Shown: positions 49,080 to 59,567, counted from the stretch's first letter. The stretch: 64,000 bases of DNA from Lepidostoma basale (GCA_022606425.2 JAHDVF020001027.1:1-64000), one strand, 5' to 3'. Made by a program: numbers and translations. The notes: generated by a model from the sequence alone, not told the origin.

Positions 49080-49240
49080 TATCTTCTTCTCCTTCTTCTC
49101 GACGCTAAATCCGGGTCATGGCTTCGGCCTCCTCCACAACTCCCTCCCTGGCCATCTCTTTTCATTCTCCAGATCTATCTAGTTTCTCTCAGTCCTCTTT
49201 CCTCTTCCACGCAGTCTTCCCATATTTTTCACGGTCTGCA
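49080..49240 (-). pseudogene. LINE 3' end remnant
   Basis: CTTCTTCTCCTTCTTCTC at the left and 'gtcatggcttcggcctcctc' / 'cacaactccctccctggcca' on the + strand are the reverse of a LINE end (EEAEAM / R..W..VV..A type). Coding frame decayed. Confidence 0.45.
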
Positions 49241-49359
49241 TTTATTAATATTCTATTACATAATACGTAATCAAACAATGTTTTTTTATAAAATTTTCCA
49301 TTATTGTACAATATATATTTTTTCTTGAACAATGATTTAAAATTCAATATTAAATAATC

Positions 49360-49515
49360 AATACGAATGAAAACGTCAGTTTCCTAGAAGTTTTAAATAT
49401 TTTATGAGAATGACATGTTTCGCCCTTCTTAGGCCGTATCAAATGTCAAATATCAAATGTCTTTTGTATCAATATCCTTAGAAGGGCGAAAAATGTCATT
49501 TCCATAAAATATAAT
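49360..49515. repeat. Foldback family B, inverted pair
   Basis: 'gacatgtttcgcccttctta' / 'ggccgtatcaaatg' mirrored by 'atatccttagaagggcgaaa' / 'aatgtcatttccataaaata'. Confidence 0.7.
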
Positions 49516-49525
49516 ATTTTGCATT

Positions 49526-49640
49526 TAAATGTGGTAAGGTGATTATAATTTATGCAAACTAGTTTCGCTTGTAACCAAGCTTCATCGAGGCGATAAAATA
49601 ACTAAGTTATAATAACCATACCGTGGTTAATAATAAAAAG
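49526..49640 (-). ncRNA. Foldback family C single arm with hammerhead remnant
   Basis: 'aactagtttcgcttgtaacc' / 'aagcttcatcgaggcgataa' then 'aataaccataccgtggttaa'. On the minus strand: CCTCGATGAAGCTTGG..CAAGCGAAAC; stem II GCTTG/CAAGC intact and GAAAC intact, but U4 is missing. Confidence 0.6.
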
Positions 49641-50155
49641 TATTTTATATTAATATATTTAAAAGTTTAAGATATGCATTTGTTTTTTGATATCGATATA
49701 AATTTGGAATAATTTATTTTCCAAACAAAGTAAACATTTTAATAAAGTTTTATTGACTTACATTTTTTAAGAATTGAATGAATTTCATACATTGGTTACG
49801 TTAAAATTATCGGAAAATCAGGCACACTTGCTTACTAAGAGCAGATTAATGGTAAAGAAAATGTTGGATTTAATTTATCCTCTCATCCATTTTCGCAGCA
49901 AAAGTGGTGCAAATGACATTAAATAAACGCCCTTCGTAATAATAATTATTTCTCTAGGCCGGATAAATAGATCACCCATGGAGGAAGGACACAAGAGGGG
50001 GGAAATTTTCGTCTCAGTCTTTGATATCATATTGATAATATAAATGAATTAGTAGTTCCATAAAAGCTGAAATTATTATACATTTCTTATAGTATTATAA
50101 TAAAATCGTTAAGATAAAACATTTGATCAACACCAACAGATCTCACAACATTTTG
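49640..50155. other. Partly non-repetitive sequence
   Basis: 49780-50030 is of moderate complexity ('atcacccatggaggaaggac') with no match in the window. Confidence 0.3.
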
Positions 50156-50159
50156 AATA

Positions 50160-50510
50160 TATACAAATTCTTGTAGACGAATACTGGATTTTACCCATTG
50201 CGGGTTAATCATTTTTTGGGATTAATTGTATCTCAATAGAGACAAAGATGTAAATTGTTTTTTTTTAAACAGAATATGGTAGTCGAGGCGTTTACAGGAC
50301 TTATGACCTATCATTGGTTGGGTTAAGCGATCGCTTTATGTTAACAACATTCCTAAATTTTGTTTAAAAAAAAACAATTTACATCTTCGTCTCTATTGAG
50401 ATACAATTAATCCTTAAAAATGATTAACCCGCAATGGGTAAAATCCATTATTTGTCTACAAGTATTTGTATACATTCAAAATGTTGTATAAAAACTGGTC
50501 CAAGTTAAAA
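50160..50510. repeat. Dispersed repeat family A, head-to-head inverted pair
   Basis: A reverse copy (50175-50350) and a forward copy (50352-50510) meet near 50351. 'acccattgcgggttaatcat' at the left mirrors 'aacccgcaatgggtaaaatc' at the right, giving a foldback of about 330 bp. Confidence 0.75.
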
Positions 50511-50529
50511 AGCATAAAATTTGGAGGGC

Positions 50530-50905
50530 CATCTCCAGGCGTCATCTAGCAATGTATGATAATTGCACAGCCTTTCACATTGCAATAATAAAGATTTTCT
50601 GCTTAATGCGTCAGCATTATTATTTAGGTGTAAACCTAATCTTAATAGACGGCGCTAGTGTAGATTGAACTAAAAAATGTGAAGTGTTTCTCAAAATAGT
50701 AGTATATATACATCTTTCAAAAATTTGTCAGACGTGGTGGTTGTAAGAAGGGAGGAATGGGGAATGTTGTTAACATAAAGCGATCGCTTAACCTAACCAA
50801 TGACAGGTTATAAGTCCTGTAAACGCCTCGACCACCATATTCTGTTTAAAAAAAAACAATTTACATCTTCGTCTCTATTGAGATACAATTAATCCTCAAA
50901 CGGAT
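50530..50905 (+). repeat. Dispersed repeat family A, long copy
   Basis: The most complete copy at its 5' side: 'aggcgtcatctagcaatgta', 'acagcctttcacattgcaat', 'gacggcgctagtgtagattg' and the shared 3' part ending at 'gagatacaattaatcctcaa'. Confidence 0.75.
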
Positions 50906-50924
50906 CTTGATTACCTTGAATGTA

Positions 50925-51005
50925 TTGTACTATTTACAATAGTATTTTCAATACTATTTACAATACATTTTACTATACTATTTACAATACTATTTAATTA
51001 TGTTT
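50925..51005. repeat. Short tandem repeat of ACTATTTACAATACT
   Basis: About four imperfect units of 'tactatttacaat' in 80 bp. Confidence 0.75.
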
Positions 51006-51039
51006 ATTTTGAATGTAATTAATCGCGACGACGCAAGCG

Positions 51040-51340
51040 ACCTATCATGTCTGCATGCTGTAGAGAAGTGGGCCGATACACTATGAACCAAAGGGCTTTT
51101 AAGAGCACCCTGAGATGAAGCTCCAAAGATCCATTACTGGAAAAACTCTCAGAGATCTTGTCCGTAACGCAAAAATAAGAACATTTTATGGAAAATAGAG
51201 GACATTATTCGATGAAAGAAATCCATGTGAAGATACTGGATACTATGTAGCCAGAATGGGTAGTGAGAGACTCGCATATACCTTGCACCTGGAAGACAAC
51301 GTAAGAGATGGAGGGACAGTTTTACCCCTTTATTTCTGAA
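51040..51340 (+). pseudogene. LINE reverse transcriptase C-terminal remnant
   Basis: Decayed + strand order: 'gatgaagctccaaagatcca' (EMKLQRSI), 'ggaaaaactctcagagatct' (GKTLRDL), 'gtgaagatactggatactat', then 'gacaacgtaagagatggagg' (RQRKRWR). Related to the 44920-45400 family. Confidence 0.55.
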
Positions 51341-51344
51341 AACA

Positions 51345-51945
51345 TTTTCTGAAACGGCGTGATGGTGCGTTTGTTTTTTATGAAAAATAAAATTGTATTA
51401 AATTTGATCCCTTCGACCTCCATTGATATTTTGTAAAATACTGTTTAAATTTAAAAATAACAATTGATTTATTTGGCTTCAATATCTTCCCACAATACTC
51501 TTTCTCGAGTAATATAACCGTTTGAATATAACCCCTATCTTCGTGGCCTACACACATCTATCAAGAATCCTCACATTATCGATAACCTTTTACGAGAACC
51601 CTAAGCGTGTGTTTTTATCTAATAAGCTCAAGCTTCCTGACACATTAATACTATTGAGCTCACCCTTACCCGCACTGAGAATATAATAATAATTATAGTG
51701 ATAATGAAATCTGAATTATTAATTTTAAAAAAAATTAAAACGAATTCCTGATTTTATCTAAAAAGATGTGAGATCTGCTCTATATTTCTATAACGATTTT
51801 AGTTCAACATGATACTAAAAAATCTATTTTATGTGGACTACATACAAATAGATAATAAAAAAAGTTATTATTTTGTATATTTAAAAAATCATGCATACAT
51901 TAATTATTTATTCAAACGAAAAAGAAAAAAAAAAAAAATCATTAA
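51345..51945. other. No recognised feature
   Basis: AT-rich intronic sequence. A short A-rich tract lies near 51920-51938. Confidence 0.35.
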
Positions 51946-51949
51946 TATG

Positions 51950-52075
51950 AATGAAAACAGCTATTTCTTGGAAGTTTTTTTGACGACACCTTTAGACTTA
52001 CTTTGACATTATTAAACATTTGATAATGCCTTAGTTAAGAAAAACGTACATTTAAAATGTTAAACATCTGTCAAA
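51950..52075. repeat. Foldback family B, decayed pair
   Basis: 'acattattaaacatttgata' / 'atgccttagttaagaaaaac' is the centre of a family B pair. Confidence 0.55.
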
Positions 52076-52120
52076 ACGAACCACATTTGTGAAAAAAAAT
52101 TATAATATTTATATTTATAG

Positions 52121-52166
52121 AATATCACTGATGAAGGGCTTGTGTGTCCGAAATGTGTTTGGTATT
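52121..52166 (+). ncRNA. Type I hammerhead ribozyme motif, best-preserved core
   Basis: AATATCA (52121-52127) pairs with TGGTATT (52160-52166) as stem I (6 Watson-Crick pairs and one G-U). CTGATGA (52128-52134) is a perfect catalytic box, stem II is GGGC/GTCC (52136-52139 with 52146-52149, one G-U) around a 6-nt loop, then GAA A (52150-52153). Stem III is minimal (A-U, U-G) and cleavage would follow the GUU at 52157-52159. Every invariant core residue is retained. The flank 'acatctacaacacaaaatta' then 'tggcgaatatagaag' shows it belongs to the 20390-20660 family. Of the motifs here this one is the best candidate for activity. Confidence 0.72.
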
Positions 52167-52372
52167 TAATTTTTTTTATTTATTAAAGTGAGTGTTGTAT
52201 ACTAAGTATTCAAAAAAGAAACATTTAACATCTACAACACAAAATTATGGCGAATATAGAAGAAAATCATATTTATTAAAAATTATATAAAAAAAAAATA
52301 TTACCTTTTTTATTCACATTAATTATTAAATATGGAGTTTTACGAATAACAGAAAGTAAACAATTGTTTTTA

Positions 52373-52745
52373 ACGCACTAACTAACTAACAGAAAGAATG
52401 GCAGAAAGAATGGACTGTCACACTTTAACCGATGCGGCACTCCATCCTTCTCTTTTCGCCCCGCGGGAGATGCGGTGTGATGGGTTGCGAACCTCATCGC
52501 CACCAATAGGCATCTCCCGCGCACACTTCGATCGTCCAACACCCACAAAAAAATCTAAAACAAATAATATAAAACACAATGATATAAAATAAAATAACAA
52601 AATAAAAATAATTTAACACAAAATGTTATTTTTAGATGGTGCACATATTGTCTATTTAATTTAAGATCCACCTAAACAGTTTTTTTTATTAGCAGTGATT
52701 AGGCACTTAAAACAAATCAACACTAGCAAGAACTTTAAAAAAATA
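52373..52745 (-). mobile_element. Composite non-autonomous element, copy 2
   Basis: Minus orientation of the family at 12119 and 55138: tail (CTAACTAACTAAC) at the left, then the RTE 3' end (truncated to 'agaaagaatggactgtcaca'), the start codon context, the RTE leader ('cgcgggagatgcggtgtgat'), 'gcacacttcgatcgtccaac' and the AT-rich 5' body with 'cacttaaaacaaatcaacac' near 52700. Confidence 0.75.
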
Positions 52746-52749
52746 TCGA

Positions 52750-53830
52750 GAGGTTATTCAAATTGTCATTGGAACAAATGAAAGATTTATTTTAACACCT
52801 GTCAAAATTCTTTATATAAACGAAAAAACTTGTATAATTTTAACATCAAAGCAGTACAAACGTATTACGTGTCGCAATTAACTATTATAAAGTGCGGCAA
52901 CAATCAAATTGACCAAAATAATTCACTTATACACTAAATATCTCCAAATTTACGGGAGCACCACATGAACCAAACCAAATTTTCATAATCAGAAATACGT
53001 TGTTTTTTATAAATATAATATAGTATATAAATAAAACACATGCAAGTATTTTAAATGTTTTCATTTTAATTAATTTATCTGGTTAAAGCACTACGCCCGG
53101 TAACCATCTGTCACCGGTTCATATCTCATAACAGAGAAGTATAACAACTTTAAGTTTATTAAGAATAATTTATTTTGGAAAAATTAAAATATTAAATTTG
53201 CTTTAATATTATACAAGTAAAAACATTTACTTTAAGTATCATATTTTAATATAATTTAATAAATCACGTGTTTTTTAAATTTCTCGTAGATATTCTCACT
53301 GTAGTGTTTTTTTTTTCTACTAACAATTTACTCTAATTCTACTTTACGAATTCTAAAAATACTTTTCCGTATTTTAAAATTTTTCATGTCAAGTTTTACA
53401 ATAAAAGTATATTTATTATTAGGCTCAAACCACAACCAAGACAGGCAAATGATGATACAAACTGGGAAAGAATTTTCATTTATATCGTCTTCAGGTAAAG
53501 TGGTTTAAATAAACGGTGGAGTCAAAAATACGCAAACAAATGACGGGGTAGATAATTTGTATTGGAATACAGGTTCTAGGGTTGTCTTGAATACTAATAC
53601 TTCAATTTGAATAGAATAATCGTTTCAAGCAGGCATTAATATTTCCTGGAAACAAAACCTTAATTGGATTTTCATTTCGCGGAAATGGAAAACCGATTAG
53701 TTTAAAAGTTTTGTAAATGTACTTATACGATGTTTAGAAAATGACGTTATTATGTATACATTTTAATGTAAAACCTTTAATACATATTTTTGTTGTGATA
53801 TCACACTACTAATTAAATATCAAACAATAC
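52750..53830. other. AT-rich sequence without recognised feature
   Basis: About 1.1 kb with no ORF. 53105-53130 ('ccatctgtcaccggttcata') is faintly tRNA-T-arm-like, probably chance or a SINE head relic. Confidence 0.35.
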
Positions 53831-53842
53831 CCTTTAGATCCT

Positions 53843-55787
53843 AGGTTCCCAACGTGGGCGATAACGCCCCCTTGTGGGCGTTTGAGACTTTCAGGGGGCA
53901 GTAGAAGACCCAGAGAAAATAAGGAGTCGTTGAATTGGCAGATTGTATAAGGGCGTAGGCAGGTAATAATAATATAGTCTAAAAATACAAAAAACAAGCT
54001 AATCACTTACTAATGAAGCAAATTAAACTTTAATATTTGTTAATTTTTATTACGTGTGCAACAATTCACATATTTCGGTAGTTCGGAAAGTAAATGACAA
54101 TTGAACTGAAAGATTCCATTACATTCAGATCTACATTAAATTGGATATAATTTTTTGATTTGAATTCAAAAATTCTAAATATATATATATATATGTAAAT
54201 GTATATTTATTGAATAATGTGGAAATATCAAAGTGTTTCCGGAAAAACAATGAATTATCTATCCAATTTATTTTTATTATTATAGTAAATTAACACTGTC
54301 TTCTATCAAACGCTTTAAAATTATTTAAAAGAGAATGTGTTATTTAAAAAATGATGTTATACTTTGAAAAAATAAAACAGAATATCTCGTTTTATACACG
54401 TTTAAAACGTTTTTTTTTCATATTATTTTATTTGAAAAAATATATTTTAAATCTATGCGATCTAAAATAACATAATTTTATTAACACCGTGTTCTTCTAG
54501 GAAGTCATATTTACGGTTTTGTTCTATGGTTTGTTACAGAAGTTATTGTTATCAGTTTGTATGTTTATACATTTGTTACATTATTTGCTGTTCTAAAAAT
54601 AATACAGCTTTTTTATTCTGATGGGGGTATGAAAGTAATCGAATCTGGAAAATGATATTCGGGTGGCTGATCCAGGGGACTTGGGTTCGAGCATGGACAC
54701 GACCAGATTCCTTCTTCATAATAATGAGCTATTTTCTGTTCATATTGAAGACTGTAAAATAAATTTTAATATCATTGATTTATATCTTTGGTGTTGGTCT
54801 TTTTAAAAATATATATTGAGAAGTTTTATGATATTTTAAGAAATGACATATTTTTGGCTTGCTTTGACATTATCATCTTACTAAGGTGAAACGTGTCACT
54901 TCCATAAAATATAATACAACCAAAATAATACTGAAGTTTTAATTAATTTCAATGGGTGCTAGAGCTATCTTCTTTTTAGATGGGGATGGTAGCAGGTCTA
55001 GAAATAAATGGGAGGCGTTGAGGGAATCAAGGGTGGCGATCGTAGCGTCAATATGTTATTAATATTTACAAAATAATTTGAAAAAAAATGCATGAAAAAA
55101 AATATATGAAACTATTGTATTGTATCAGAATATAAACATTGCTTGCTGGTGTTGGTTGGTTTTAAGTGCCTAATTACTGCCAAATAAAAAAATTGGATAC
55201 GTGGAACATTAATTAAATCATATAACAGCTAATTTAAAAAACGGTGGATACGTGTAACATACATTAAATAAACACAAAAGTCCGGATCGTCCATGTCAAC
55301 ATGTGCAACATCGGAAAAACATTATGTGTTTTTACATTATGTGCTAAATTTAAAAAATGGTGGATTCGTGGAACATAAATTAAATAGACAAATGTGCACC
55401 ATCTAAAAATAACATTTTGTATAAAAGTATTTTTATTTTGTTATTTTATTTTATATCATTGTATTTTATATGATTTGTTTTAGATTTATTTTGTGGATGT
55501 TGGAAGATCAAAGTGTGCGCGGGAGATGCCTATTGGTGGCGATGAGGTTCGCAACCCATCACACCGCGTCTCCCGCGGGGCGAAAAGAGAAGGATGGAGT
55601 GCCGCATCGATTAAAGTGTGACAGTCCATTCTTTCTGCCTACCCTTTCGGGGAGACGGCGTGATGGTTAGTTAGTTAGTTAGTTTTGTATTATATTTTAA
55701 TATTTGATATTATTATTATAAAAGAGAGGGGAAGTTGAAATATTTTTCTTGTTAAGGGGGCGGTGATCAAAAAAACGTTGGGAACCT
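53843..55787. mobile_element. Probable hAT-type DNA transposon with nested insertion
   Basis: AGGTTCCCAACG (53843-53854) is the exact reverse complement of CGTTGGGAACCT (55776-55787). CAGGTTCCCAAC-like termini and the adjacent 'gataacgcccccttgtgggc' / 'aagggggcggtgatcaaaaa' subterminal motifs are characteristic of hAT elements. The flanking octamers TAGATCCT and TAAGCTCT agree at four positions and differ by transitions at four, a weak sign of an old 8-bp target duplication. No transposase frame is visible. The RTE-derived element at 55138-55682 would have inserted later. Confidence 0.45.
55138..55682 (+). mobile_element. Composite non-autonomous element with RTE leader and 3' end, longest copy
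   Basis: The 5' body has internally repeated 'ttaaaaaacggtggatacgt' and 'aaatggtggattcgtggaac' units, 'aaaagtccggatcgtccatg' and 'accatctaaaaataacattt'. Then come 'gttttagatttattttgtgg', 'gtgtgcgcgggagatgccta', the RTE leader, ATGGAGTGCCGCATCGATTAA (start codon then stop after five more codons, M-E-C-R-I-D), and the RTE 3' end with (GTTA)3. It can be read as an RTE derivative with almost the whole ORF deleted. Confidence 0.8.
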
Positions 55788-56094
55788 TAAGCTCTAAGTA
55801 CATAGTTATAAATTACATAAGAGCAACAATTTATAAACTTGAAATCATAAACATGGTTAATGTTTTTACTCCTTAAATAAGTTTAATATTTGATATTATT
55901 ATTATAAGAGATATGGGATGTAGAAATATTTTTTTTGTTAAAGGGGCGGTGATCAAAAAAACTTTGGGAACCTTACGCTCTAAGTAATAACACACAATGG
56001 AAGTGAGTACATATTTATAAATTACATAAGAGCAACAATTTATAAACTTGAAATCATAAACATGGTTAATGTTTTTACTCCTTAAATAAGTATG
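55696..56094. repeat. Tandem duplication of about 185-210 bp
   Basis: Unit 1 (55696-55881) and unit 2 (55882-56094) share 'taatatttgatattattatt', 'gcggtgatcaaaaaaac', 'acataagagcaacaatttat' and 'catggttaatgtttttactc'. Unit 2 has about 24 extra bases ('aacacacaatggaagtgagt'). Unit 1 holds the intact hAT-like end, unit 2 a mutated one. Confidence 0.85.
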
Positions 56095-56099
56095 GGCGA

Positions 56100-56400
56100 A
56101 AAGCATTTTAGTCTCACCCCTTACGTAATATAAATTTACAGCTTGTTAGGTTAATTTACGACTGAATTACCATTTTACAATATAAACTTATGCCGCTAAT
56201 TGCCCATTCTACAAAAATGCTGATTTATACTTTACTGTTGTCAAGTGTTTCGTGTTACTTTAAATTTAATTTTTTGAATAGTTTTTTTTAAGTTTGCAAT
56301 ACTCAATCATCTAAATACGACATAAAATTTCATGTATTTATGAAATATTTATATATATTTTTAGCATAAGAAATCAAACCCATTGTTTATTATTTCTTGA
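56100..56400. other. No recognised feature
   Basis: AT-rich; no match. Confidence 0.3.
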
Positions 56401-56560
56401 ACAATGATGTTATAAACAACTTTACGTTAAATAATTCATACAAATGATACTGTCCGTTTTCTAGGGTTTTATTAAAATGAATGGTAGTAACATGTTTCGG
56501 CTTGCTAAGGCAAAAAGAAATGCGCATAATGCCTTATAATACCACCAAATATTATGTTTT
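56400..56560. repeat. Foldback family B, decayed
   Basis: 'ggtagtaacatgtttcggct' / 'tgctaaggcaaaaag' / 'cataatgccttataatacca' keeps the centre of a family B element. Confidence 0.55.
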
Positions 56561-56564
56561 TAAC

Positions 56565-56612
56565 ACTCTTTCTTCCTACCCCTTCGGAGAGACAGCGTGA
56601 TGGTTAGTTAGT
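56565..56612 (+). mobile_element. RTE 3' end only
   Basis: 'ctttcttcctaccccttcgg' / 'agagacagcgtgatggttag' with a (GTTA)n tail. Strong 5' truncation, or an end hijacked by a short element. It faces, tail to tail, the RTE at 56634. Confidence 0.7.
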
Positions 56613-56633
56613 TAGTTTTGTATTTTCTTCATT

Positions 56634-57080
56634 AAACAACTAACTAACTAACTAACTAACCATCACGCCATTTCCCCGGAGGGGTAGGCAGAGAGGATGG
56701 ATCGCCACAATGCTCTGCCCTGGCATACTCTCGGGCTTCCTCTACATTCATACATCGTACCATGCACGCACGTTTATTATTTCGACTTTGAATGTGGCCG
56801 CCTTTTAGTAATTGATTAATTTGGCCATGCCATGTTTTCCTCGGTCGTCTTCGGCTTCTTTTTCCACTCACGCTGCTTGTGTACAACTCTTTAACCATTA
56901 TACTCTCATCCATTCGTCCCATATGTCCAAACCATCTCAGGGATCCTTTTTTTTAATTGTATCCATGATGAAGCCATCTGCCTTACATTTCTTTCTTATT
57001 TCATCGTTGGGTATTCTATCATACAACGTTTTCCCACACATTCTTCTTAGTGATCTCATTTCTACAGCGTTCATTAAACA
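56634..57080 (-). mobile_element. 5'-truncated RTE copy
   Basis: Five CTAA units, then 'ccatttccccggaggggtag', and minus frames GKRSRRRPRKTWHGQINQLL (56656-56922) and MRSLRRMCGKTLYDRIPNDE (56937-57137). Closest to 13205-13600. The tail repeat is the longest of the RTE copies. Confidence 0.88.
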
Positions 57081-57480
57081 ATGTAAAAGTAATAAAGCGT
57101 ACTCTGTGTATTGTTTTACAAAAATATTTTTTTCCAATAAAGTTTAAATGAAGGTACGCTTTCTTCAGCTTTACGATACAAGACCTGTGGCGTACCCAAT
57201 ACCGCAAATAGTATCGATATTACGTATTCAATGTAAAACTCCCAAAGGGTGAAACGTTTTATTGAAATCGCGATAGATATTTAGGAAATGCATAGTACTC
57301 GTATAAGCTTCGATCCTTATAAACATATATATTATATATAGCTTTCAAATAGACTTTAAAAATTAGGTTTTTCTTTAATTTTAAGTTAAAGAATAAAATA
57401 TACATCAAAAACTATCTTTAAGATAATCGAATGGTTTTAATGAAATCTCTTGATGGAAGTTCATTCCAAATAATTATTAA
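57080..57480. other. No recognised feature
   Basis: AT-rich spacer without match. Confidence 0.3.
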
Positions 57481-57489
57481 ATAAAACGA

Positions 57490-57617
57490 TGTTTTTTAAC
57501 TACCTCTACTTTTGTCTTTATTTCGAGGCTCGCTGGAATCGACATACTACTTGTAAATCAACGAGTCTGGCGAAGCCGGTCGGTATCGAAATAAAGACAA
57601 AAGTTGAAGTAGTTACC
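57490..57617. ncRNA. Foldback with hammerhead-like remnant
   Basis: 'aactacctctacttttgtct' / 'ttatttcga' is mirrored by 'tcgaaataaagacaaaagtt' / 'gaagtagtt'. The right arm reads CTGGCGA, GCCGG, then CGAAAT: CUGANGA with A6 changed. It ends where the RTE copy at 57618 begins. Confidence 0.5.
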
Positions 57618-57935
57618 ACACTTTTCTTTCCTGACATATTTCTCCCGCTTCCTCAACATTCATACATCGTGTTATGCACGCGCGTCGATTTCTCTGATTA
57701 CTCACATGGCCAACATACAATATTTGATTTATTTGATCGTGCCACGTTTTCCTCGGTCTTCCTCTATTTCTGGTTCCAATAACATCGTTATCATATATTT
57801 TTTTACCATTCTTTCTTCATTCATTCTTTTCATATATCCAAACCATCTTAATGATCCTTTCATTATTTTGTTCATTACATCATCATTCGCACCGCTTTCA
57901 TTTCTTATATTTTCAATCGACACTTTATCATACAC

Positions 57936-57963
57936 AGAGTATCCACACATTCGTCTAAGAGAT
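57936..57963. repeat. Target-site duplication, left (28 bp)
   Basis: AGAGTATCCACACATTCGTC plus 'taagagat' is repeated at 58180-58207 with about five mismatches. The repeated stretch occurs once in uninterrupted RTE copies, so it is a duplication caused by the insertion. Confidence 0.7.
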
Positions 57964-58179
57964 ATTATTTATTGTCAAAAATATATAAAATTATAGTCTT
58001 TACACAAATGACTAAACATCAATATACAATAGTTTTTATTTATTATTATTACATCTTTACAAAAAAAAAAATAGTGATTTAACTTATTAGGTTTATTGAA
58101 AAAAAAGTTTGGCGGTTCATTATTTCTGTCAACCCTTTCGGAGAGACGGCGTGACGGTTAGTTAATTAGTTAATTATTT
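57964..58179 (+). mobile_element. Short RTE-tailed non-autonomous element, copy 2
   Basis: 216 bp: AT-rich body ('attatttattgtcaaaaata', 'actttgcacaaatg'-like segment), 'attgaaaaaaaagtttggcg', then the RTE 3' end 'tttcggagagacggcgtgac' and a GTTAGTTAATTAGTTAATT tail. Flanked by 28-bp target duplications. Same body as 26864-27052. Confidence 0.72.
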
Positions 58180-58319
58180 AGAGTATCCACATATTCGCCT
58201 ACAAGATCTCATTTCTACTGCATTTATTCTACTTTTATCCTTCTTTTGCCAGTTTCATGCTTCGCTTCCATACATAAGGATCGGTAGAAGAACACCATTG
58301 TGCACTATTATTTTTTTTA

Positions 58320-58865
58320 TTGAAATACCATTATATATCCCGTATTATTGTTTATTGAAATACTATTATATATACAAGTACTATTATGTATACGTTTATT
58401 TATGAATAAGAACTGTATGTCTCGGTTTCTATGTAGAGATTACACAGAGATTTAGTACACTGTACGCTAATTTCTAAAATGATATTACTCCGGAATATTA
58501 ATTAAGTCCTTCCTTAAAGTTCGACTAAGCGCAGGAGTAATACTTTAAGACATTATTTTAACAACGCTTTAAGCTAAGCTTATACCAGCTAGAGATTCAT
58601 CATCATTACTAATCAATTAGCTGTTTTAGGAGGATTTAAAGACCTTTGTACAGAGACAAGTTGACGCAATAGATCAGGCAGAGAAATGAAGAAGATATCA
58701 TAACTTAGAACTAATTTTAGCTAATCTTATCTCAAATGTTGAATGTTTGATATTTATTTGTATAGTTTAGCTTCTTGATTATTAATTTCACTTTTCAAGA
58801 ACATTCGTTATTAAATTATATAAATAATTAGCGGACCCGAGAGACTTTGTGTTGCCCGAATGTTG
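58320..58865. other. No recognised feature
   Basis: AT-rich; 'tgaaataccattatatatcc' and 'tgaaatactattatatatac' near 58320-58375 form a short direct repeat. Confidence 0.35.
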
Positions 58866-58869
58866 ACTT

Positions 58870-59110
58870 GCCTATTATTAGTTGGTTCAGCGAACGTTTT
58901 TTCGATATTCAACCGGAGACCCCAATGGAGACCGTGGACGGCAAATAGAAGTGCAGGATGACCGCAACTACGGTTGAAGGATGATCTGAACAGTCATGTC
59001 GGAATAACCTTGATGCAGTCTGCACAAGACAGTGTAACATGGAAGCGAATGGAGAGGCCTTTGTCCAGGAGTGGACGGGAATAGGCTGAGGGGAAGAAGA
59101 ATAACAATAT
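58870..59110 (+). pseudogene. LINE C-terminal remnant
   Basis: 'gaccccaatggagaccgtgg' (RPQWRPW), 'gctgacgcag'-like decay, then 'acatggaagcgaatggagag' and 'gcctttgtccaggagtggac' (WKRMERPLS RSG type) and a GAAGAAGAAT end. The pattern is the common 3' end of several insect LINEs. Confidence 0.55.
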
Positions 59111-59560
59111 AATAATATAACTAGAGACAGTTTTTTTTATAATATATAACGATTGATTAAAGGTTCACACTATAGCAATACTCTCAATAAATTGTTTGTT
59201 TAACGTTTAATATATTTTTTCTGTATAAGTGAAATCATTAATGAATATTGTTTTCACAAGTTTGATTTTATTTTGGAAATATGATTCCTAGACATCAAAT
59301 TAAGTTTTCAGAACTAAATCTTTGCTCATCTTCCAATTATATTTAAAAGGTCAAGCGTGAATCTTTTGTCCGACAGGCGGGAGATGAATTAATAATGAAT
59401 TTATAAATAGTACAAGCTCTGTCGGAAAGAGATTTAAACAACACGTTGGTGTATTAAATTGAGTCGAATTGTATAAAACAAACGGGAATTTAAAAACTAT
59501 CGTAACACCCACATTAAACTTTTAAAAATGTAATCAAAATACAAAAGAAAATTGTAAAAA
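59110..59560. other. No recognised feature
   Basis: AT-rich, no match. Confidence 0.3.
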
Positions 59561-59567
59561 ATTTAAT

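Larger units (their letters stand above)
57618..58315 (-). mobile_element. 5'-truncated RTE copy carrying an insertion
   Basis: Minus-strand RTE from its tail-proximal part ('cacttttctttcctgacata'; the last about 60 bp with the GTTA tail are missing) to 'aagaacaccattgtgcacta', interrupted at 57964-58179. Frame pieces include MCGYSVYDKVSIENIRNESG. Confidence 0.85.
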
